The notes under the pieces are model-generated. The model worked only from the letters and a program-made list of their open reading frames with translations, was not told where the DNA came from and searched no databases. From Caulobacterales bacterium (GTDB taxonomy: Bacteria > Pseudomonadota > Alphaproteobacteria > Caulobacterales > Caulobacteraceae), in NCBI GenBank assembly GCA_947475655.1, contig CANJOB010000003.1, positions 1-45,478 of the forward strand: a DNA stretch of 45,478 nt. The letters are read 5' to 3'. The position numbers and the translations under genes were made by a program. Position 1 is the first letter of the stretch. Each line of letters starts with the position of its first letter. Positions 39,117-45,478 of this stretch are shown here, piece after piece.

Positions 39117-41936
39117 TTAGAACTGGAACCGGATGCCGGCGCGGTAGGAGCGGCCGAGCAGGTCGTAGAGCGCCTCGGCGCCGATGCTGTTGGTCGGCAC
39201 GCGCGGCGGGTCGGTGTCGGCCACGTTCTCGATCACGCCGAACAGGGTGAACTTCTTGCCCCAGAGCTCAAGGTCGTAGTTCTGGGCCAGGTCCAGGTAG
39301 GCGACGTCGGCGACGTGGTTGCCGGCGATGCTCAGCGGGTGGCCCGACGGATAGTTGTTGAGCACGCCTTCACCCAGGTAGCGCAGGGTGGCGGTGGTGC
39401 GGCTCGGGCCCTGCAGATAGCTGGCGACGAACAGCCAGCGCCAGGCGGGGCCTTCGGTCGTGGCGCCCTTGGCGTTGGTGATCGCGCCGGCCAGCAGGGT
39501 TTCGCTCTTCAGTCGCTGCGAGCCCAGGGCACGCAGATCGAGCGAGCCGTTGAAACGGCCCATGTCGATCGGCATGCGGTAGGAAAGTTCGTAGTCGACG
39601 CCTTCCACCACTTGCTGTTGGGCGTTGATGCCGCCGATGTAGATGGTCGCGTCCACCAGGGTGTTGGGGTTTGAGCGGACGATCGACGTACAGGCCGCTG
39701 GATTTTGCGGCACGCCGACGCCGAAGCACTGGTCGACGACGGCCTGGCCGTTGATGACCGTGATCGCGTCCTTCACCTGGATCTTGTAGTAGTCGACCGA
39801 GACGCTGAAGCCGCTGAACCAGTCCGGGCGATATACGACGCCGTAGGTTTGGGTCTTGGCGATTTCGGGAGTCAGGTTCCTGTTGCCGCCGGTGATCTGG
39901 CGGGTTGAGACCGCCGGGCTGCCGGCCTGGGTGTGGTCCCGCGTCTGCGCCACGGTAGCCACGCCGCCGTTGAACAGTTCCAGCAGGTTAGGCGCGCGGA
40001 TGTCGCGCGAGCGGGTGCCGCGCAGGCGCAGCTGGTCGTTGACTTCCCAGGTCGCGCCCAGCTTCCAGGTGGTGACCTTGCCGCTGGTGGAATAGTCGGT
40101 GCGGCGCGCAGCGCCGTTGATGTCCAGGCTCTTGACCAGCGGAATATCGCGCAACACGGGGATGATGGTTTCGCCGTAGAACTCCTTCACCGTGAAGCTG
40201 CCGCTCGAGGGTGTGAAGCCGCCGCCGAACCACAGGCCCATGGAGGACGCCCGGTCGACCACCGACTTGTAGCTGTCCTTGCGCTGTTCGTAGCCGGCGG
40301 CCACAGAGACCGGGCCGGCCGGAAGCGTGATGGGTTCGATCTGAGCGTCGAAGGCGAACACCTCCTGGTTGATGTCGATGTCCTGCTGCGCCGGCGAGAA
40401 TCCTTGGGTGACGCCGGTGATGTAGTTGATCGATTGCTGGCTGATGAGGCCTTCGCCGAAGATGTTGGCCGGGACGCAGCCGTTGGTCGGGTTGGTCAGG
40501 GTCGAGCGGCAGATCGGGGCGCCTGCCGCCACGCCGGCGACGCCGCCGGTGGCCGGATTGCGGATCGCATCGATCGCCAGCGAGTAGTAGCTCGGGATCG
40601 TCATGTCGAAGTAGTTATAGCGGACGTCACTGGTGCCCTTTTGATAATAGGCCGACCACTTGCCGGTCTGCAGGAAGTCGCCTTCCAGGGCGGCCAGCCA
40701 GCGCTGCTGCTGGCGGTGATAGCCGATCGAGGTCACGTGTCCGCCCGGCTGGGTCAGGTCACGGTTCATCCGGCCGTATTGGAAGGTGGTGATGTTGGCG
40801 GCCGCCATGGAGTTCAGAATCTGCTGCGGCAGGAAGGGGTTTTCGTTGCGCACGGTGATGTCCGCGAAACGTGAGGGGACCGCCGACCAGTTCCAGGAGT
40901 CCGACTTTCCGAAGCCCGCCTCGCCGTAGAAGCGGATCTTATCGGTGATCTCGTAGCTGACACGGCCGAAGGTGTTCCAGTTGGTCAGGTCGGAGATCAG
41001 GGGCCAGCCGCTGGCGGTGTCCTCGAAGGTGCCGCCGGCCTGCAGGTTGCCGCTGATGATGTCGCCATACCGCCATTGATAGATCTGGCCGCCTGGGCCA
41101 AAGGCGGTGCCCTTCAGCGGGCCGGCGGTGATCAGGCCGCCGTTGGTGGCGCGGCCGAAGGTGATGTCCGTGCGCGCGATCTGCGCCGGCTGGGTTCCGC
41201 CCGCCACGTAGGCGGGGTTGGGGATCAGGCGGTAGCCTGGCACGTACCAGTCGCGCTTCACCACGTCGTCGATGCCGTTGGCGGTCAGGTACAGGCCGCT
41301 GAGGATGACGTGGCCCCGGCCGCCGGCGAAGGCCTGTCCGATTGCGATGTCTGCAGTGCCGGTCTCGCCGTCGCCGTATTCGGTGCCGCCGTAGCTCACC
41401 GAGCCCTTGATGCCCTTAAACTTGGAGTCGAGGATGAAGTTGGTGACGCCGGCCACGGCGTCCGAGCCGTAGGCGGCCGAGGCGCCGCCGGTGACGATGT
41501 CGACGCGCTGGACCAGGTTGGTGGGGAGCAGGTTGATGTCGACGGCGGAGTTGAGGCCGGCGCTGACCACCCGGCGGCCGTCCAGCAGAACCAGGGTGCG
41601 CGCGGTGCCGAGGCCCCGCATGTTCAGCAGGTTCGAGCTGCCGAAAATGGTGTTGGAGGTGCTGCGGGTCGTCCGCGGCGAGGTGGCGTTGCCCAGCTGC
41701 GGCAACTGGTTGACGTAGTCGGCGATGTTGGCCGGCCCGCGGGCGATGATGTCCTCGGCGCCGATGACGGTCGTTGGGGTGGGGGCCTCATAGCCGTTCC
41801 GAATAATGCGGGAGCCGGTGATGACCACTTCCTCGACCACCGGAGCGGCGGGAGCCTGGGCGTAGGCCTGGCTGGTCAGGGCGACGGCGCAGACACCGCC
41901 GAGCAACATGGACGTCCTCGAGACGATCCGATTCAT
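39117..41936 (-). CDS. TonB-dependent receptor (939 aa), operon with amidohydrolase
   Basis: Outer-membrane receptor with signal peptide MNRIVSRTSMLLGGVCAVALTSQAYAQ, TonB-box candidate VEEVVITG, plug (MRGLGTARTLVLLDGRRVV, QRVDIVTGGASAAYGSDAVAGVTNFI) and a barrel ending YRAGIRFQF. It belongs to the same broad family as the other receptors (GPLKGTAFGPGGQIYQW, NENPFLPQQIL, GTRSRDIRAPN) but is the most divergent: GSRIIRNGYEAPTPTTVIG replaces the GSRLQSGF start, and no regulon element is visible upstream. The ATG at 41936 is chosen for its ribosome site GGGGAGGAAAACTC. It probably takes up the substrate of the amidohydrolase encoded next. Confidence 0.95.
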   Translation of the reverse strand: MNRIVSRTSMLLGGVCAVALTSQAYAQAPAAPVVEEVVITGSRIIRNGYEAPTPTTVIGAEDIIARGPANIADYVNQLPQLGNATSPRTTRSTSNTIFGSSNLLNMRGLGTARTLVLLDGRRVVSAGLNSAVDINLLPTNLVQRVDIVTGGASAAYGSDAVAGVTNFILDSKFKGIKGSVSYGGTEYGDGETGTADIAIGQAFAGGRGHVILSGLYLTANGIDDVVKRDWYVPGYRLIPNPAYVAGGTQPAQIARTDITFGRATNGGLITAGPLKGTAFGPGGQIYQWRYGDIISGNLQAGGTFEDTASGWPLISDLTNWNTFGRVSYEITDKIRFYGEAGFGKSDSWNWSAVPSRFADITVRNENPFLPQQILNSMAAANITTFQYGRMNRDLTQPGGHVTSIGYHRQQQRWLAALEGDFLQTGKWSAYYQKGTSDVRYNYFDMTIPSYYSLAIDAIRNPATGGVAGVAAGAPICRSTLTNPTNGCVPANIFGEGLISQQSINYITGVTQGFSPAQQDIDINQEVFAFDAQIEPITLPAGPVSVAAGYEQRKDSYKSVVDRASSMGLWFGGGFTPSSGSFTVKEFYGETIIPVLRDIPLVKSLDINGAARRTDYSTSGKVTTWKLGATWEVNDQLRLRGTRSRDIRAPNLLELFNGGVATVAQTRDHTQAGSPAVSTRQITGGNRNLTPEIAKTQTYGVVYRPDWFSGFSVSVDYYKIQVKDAITVINGQAVVDQCFGVGVPQNPAACTSIVRSNPNTLVDATIYIGGINAQQQVVEGVDYELSYRMPIDMGRFNGSLDLRALGSQRLKSETLLAGAITNAKGATTEGPAWRWLFVASYLQGPSRTTATLRYLGEGVLNNYPSGHPLSIAGNHVADVAYLDLAQNYDLELWGKKFTLFGVIENVADTDPPRVPTNSIGAEALYDLLGRSYRAGIRFQF

Positions 41937-42199
41937 GAGTTTTCCTCCCCTAAGAATTCGCGCTTTAGAAACGCTCGACCGTTTTTCTTCCAGAATCGTA
42001 GGTTTGTTTCTGGACCGGCACAAGACCTCAGGCCAGCTTCACCATGGAATCAAGCCTAGGAGATCGTGTATAATTCCACTTATTTTGGAGCGCTAACGTC
42101 GCCGCCTTAGGGGCTCCGCGACAAAATCGGCAAATCTCTGCATAAATTCTTCGAAAGCGGCGAAATCCCGACGGCAGCCCATGCGCAGCTAAGCCATGA

Positions 42200-42802
42200 T
42201 CACTTTTTTTCATCTGGGATCGGCAGGCCGCTGAAGACCATGTCGGTGTGCATCCGAACGAGTTCGGCCTTGGTCAGCGGCCCGTCCGGCCGGTACCAGG
42301 CGCAGATGCCTGTCACCATGGCGATGATGGCGAAGGCCGCGACGTGGGTGTTGATCGGCGCCAGCCGGCCCTGGGCCACGCACTCGTCCAGGGTGTCGAT
42401 CAGCCGCCGCTCATAGGCCCGGCGCAGGCTGACGATCTCCCGCCTGTTCTCCGGCTCCAGGCTTCTCAGCTCGGAGTTGGCGATGAACACATCGGCCTTG
42501 CGGACCATGTGGTCCATGAGATGAAATTCGACAAAGACCCGCAACTTCTCCAGCGGATCCTGCACCCCGGCCAGCGCCTGGTCGACGTCGACCAGCAGGC
42601 GGGTCAGGTGCCCGCGCAACAGGGTGACAAGGAGATCCTGCTTGGTTTCTATGTAGTTGTAGAGAGATCCGGGCTGCAGGCCGACCTCCCTGGCCAGCTG
42701 CCGCAGGGTCAGCGCGTCGTAGCCGTGTTCGTAAATCAGGCGGACGCCCGCCGCCATGATCGCTTCCATGGTCTTGGGACCGCGCGAGCCCACGGTTCTC
42801 AT
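42200..42802 (-). CDS. TetR-family transcriptional regulator
   Basis: 200 residues. The N-terminal helix-turn-helix spans about residues 8-55 (IMAAGVRLIYEHGYDALTLRQLAREVGLQPGSLYNYIETKQDLL), followed by an all-helical ligand domain (VFVEFHLMDHMVRKADVFIANSELRSL). It is divergent from the isovaleryl-CoA dehydrogenase/carboxylase operon, 193 bases apart, so it most likely represses that operon in response to a CoA thioester, as TetR-type regulators of acyl-CoA and leucine catabolism do in other bacteria (inference). No perfect operator palindrome stands out; an imperfect repeat surrounds TTCTTAA near 42950. Confidence 0.93.
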   Translation of the reverse strand: MRTVGSRGPKTMEAIMAAGVRLIYEHGYDALTLRQLAREVGLQPGSLYNYIETKQDLLVTLLRGHLTRLLVDVDQALAGVQDPLEKLRVFVEFHLMDHMVRKADVFIANSELRSLEPENRREIVSLRRAYERRLIDTLDECVAQGRLAPINTHVAAFAIIAMVTGICAWYRPDGPLTKAELVRMHTDMVFSGLPIPDEKK

Positions 42803-42995
42803 GGTTCAGCCCGCTTCCGCGCCTGGAGGACCATCGCTGCCGATGTGGTCAAAACCATTGCCAGTTCCAATTCGCCCGTGTGACCCTCTGCCCAGCCTGG
42901 GCCCCTCCGAACCGCCGTTGCGCGGCCCCGGAAAAAAACGTATGGCCGTTCTTAACCGGCATGGAAAGACCGTTTTAGCCTGAAGGGAAGACACT

Positions 42996-44164
42996 TTGCT
43001 GCTGAATAGGGAGAGGGAGCTCGATTTCGACCTGGGCGAGACCGCCGACGCGATCCGCGAGAGCGTGCGCGGCTTCAGCCAGGACGTCATCGCCCCCCTC
43101 GCCGCGGAGATCGACCGCAGCAACGAGTTCCCCAACCACCTGTGGCGCAAGCTGGGCGACCTGGGCGTGCTGGGCGTCACCGTGCCGGAGGAATACGGCG
43201 GCGCGGGCCTGGGCTACGTCGAGCACTGCGTCGTGATGGAGGAGATCAGCCGCGCCTCGGCCTCGGTCGGGCTGTCGTACGGCGCGCACTCCAACCTCTG
43301 CGTCAACCAGATCAAGCTGAACGGAACCCACGAGCAGAAACTCAAATACCTGCCCCGGCTGATCAGCGGCGAGCATGTCGGCGCCCTGGCCATGTCGGAG
43401 ACGGGTGCGGGGTCGGACGTCGTCTCGATGAAGCTCAAGGCGGTCAAGGCCGGCGACCGCTGGATCCTGAACGGCACGAAGATGTGGATCACCAATGGTC
43501 CGGACGCCGACACCCTGGTGGTCTACGCCAAGACCGATCCGGAGGCCGGGGCGAAGGGCATCACCGCCTTCCTGATCGAGAAGACCTTCAAGGGATTTTC
43601 CACCGCCCAGAAGCTGGACAAGCTGGGCATGCGCGGGTCGAACACCTGCGAACTGGTGTTCGAGGATTGCGAGGTTCCGGCGGAGAACGTGCTCGGCAAC
43701 CTGGGCAAGGGCGTCAACGTGCTGATGAGCGGGCTCGACTACGAGCGCGCGGTCCTGGCGGCGGGGCCCATCGGCATCATGCGCGCCTGCATGGACGTGG
43801 TCATGCCCTACATCCACGAGCGTAAGCAGTTCGGCCAGGCGATCGGCGAGTTTCAGCTGATGCAAGGCAAGGTCGGCGACATGTACACGATCATGAACGC
43901 CGCGACGTCCTATGTGTACACCGTCGCCAAGGCTTGCGACCGAGGCCAGGCCTCGCGCAAGGACGCCGCCGCCGCCATCCTGTTCGCGGCCGAGAAGGCG
44001 ACCTGGATGGCGCTGGAGACGATCCAGTGCCTGGGCGGCGTCGGCTACACCAACGAATTCCCCGCCGGGCGCCTGTTGCGCGACGCCAAGCTGTACGAGA
44101 TCGGCGCCGGCACCTCGGAAATCCGGCGCATGCTGATCGGCCGCGAGCTCTTCAAGGAGACGGC

Positions 44165-44168
<4 letters not shown>
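42996..44168 (+). CDS. ivd: Isovaleryl-CoA dehydrogenase
   Basis: 390-residue FAD enzyme converting isovaleryl-CoA to 3-methylcrotonyl-CoA in leucine degradation. The catalytic Glu is at E250 in [13 protein letters not shown], the position diagnostic for isovaleryl-CoA dehydrogenases; the usual C-terminal Glu of other acyl-CoA dehydrogenases is replaced by Gly in [49 protein letters not shown] and ECLGG-like [27 protein letters not shown] also match. The TTG start at 42996 is supported by GAAGGGAAG. Its TGA overlaps the GTG start of the carboxylase gene, so the two are translationally coupled as in known leucine operons. Confidence 0.95.

Positions 44169-45478
<1,310 letters not shown>

Noticed and set aside
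41937-42199. Possible ninth regulon element upstream of the receptor at 39117
   Set aside because: The best alignment on either strand keeps only scattered matches and lacks both CATCC and CTTTT, so it does not exceed chance.

Overview
The window is a G+C-rich bacterial chromosome segment with tightly packed, often start/stop-overlapping genes and many TonB-dependent receptors (TBDRs). It most resembles an aquatic or soil alphaproteobacterium of the Caulobacterales/Sphingomonadales type (Caulobacter/Phenylobacterium-like). That assignment is inferred from gene content and style; no rRNA or marker gene is present. I see 36 protein genes (two cut by the window edges, one frameshifted), no tRNA or rRNA, no CRISPR array and no insertion sequence.

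Left and centre (1-35.2 kb): four related copies of a secreted/membrane module surround four TBDRs. A module is built from (i) a secreted protein with HPD/HPN-[FL]-[ST]-G-x-W just after its signal peptide, (ii) a small DUF6152-like secreted protein whose predicted mature N-terminus is His-His, and (iii) a pair of small four-helix membrane proteins (DUF6644-like) with conserved His, Lys and GR positions. Module A is 1771-4227, B is 10672-17276 (divergent, with an alpha/beta hydrolase and a beta-helix protein), C is 20768-25996 (tandem HPD genes plus a TBDR, no membrane pair), and D is 26136-29369 (with a Tat-type hydrolase and a frameshifted DUF6152 gene). Around them lie an operon of TBDR, M28-like peptidase and MaoC-like protein (9258 to 4310), a LysR regulator (9536-10483), a CoA-transferase with an MFS carrier (17709-20440), a flavin monooxygenase divergent from an aromatic-acid-type MFS carrier (29366-32026), and another TBDR (32362-35178).

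A 30-bp sequence, GGCAT-N5-CATCC-N4-ATAT-N2-CTTTT, occurs in degenerate form eight times, always between genes. Seven copies lie upstream of operons in the same orientation as the gene they precede. The eighth lies just upstream of the LysR gene. This suggests that the LysR protein, or another common regulator, controls modules A, B and C, two TBDRs and the CoA-transferase/MFS pair as one regulon.

Right side (35.2-45.5 kb): genes of CoA-thioester breakdown: an acyl-CoA dehydrogenase, an alpha-methylacyl-CoA racemase, a TBDR-amidohydrolase operon, a TetR regulator, and the start of a leucine/isovalerate operon (isovaleryl-CoA dehydrogenase, then methylcrotonyl-CoA carboxylase beta subunit). 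No copy of the 30-bp element was found here.

Overall reading (inference): TBDRs import an organic substrate across the outer membrane, periplasmic hydrolases and module proteins handle it, MFS carriers move products inward, and CoA enzymes degrade them. The most interesting candidate for an undescribed system is the DUF6152 / four-helix pair / HPD module, which resembles the layout of CopC/CopD copper systems, together with its shared 30-bp control element.
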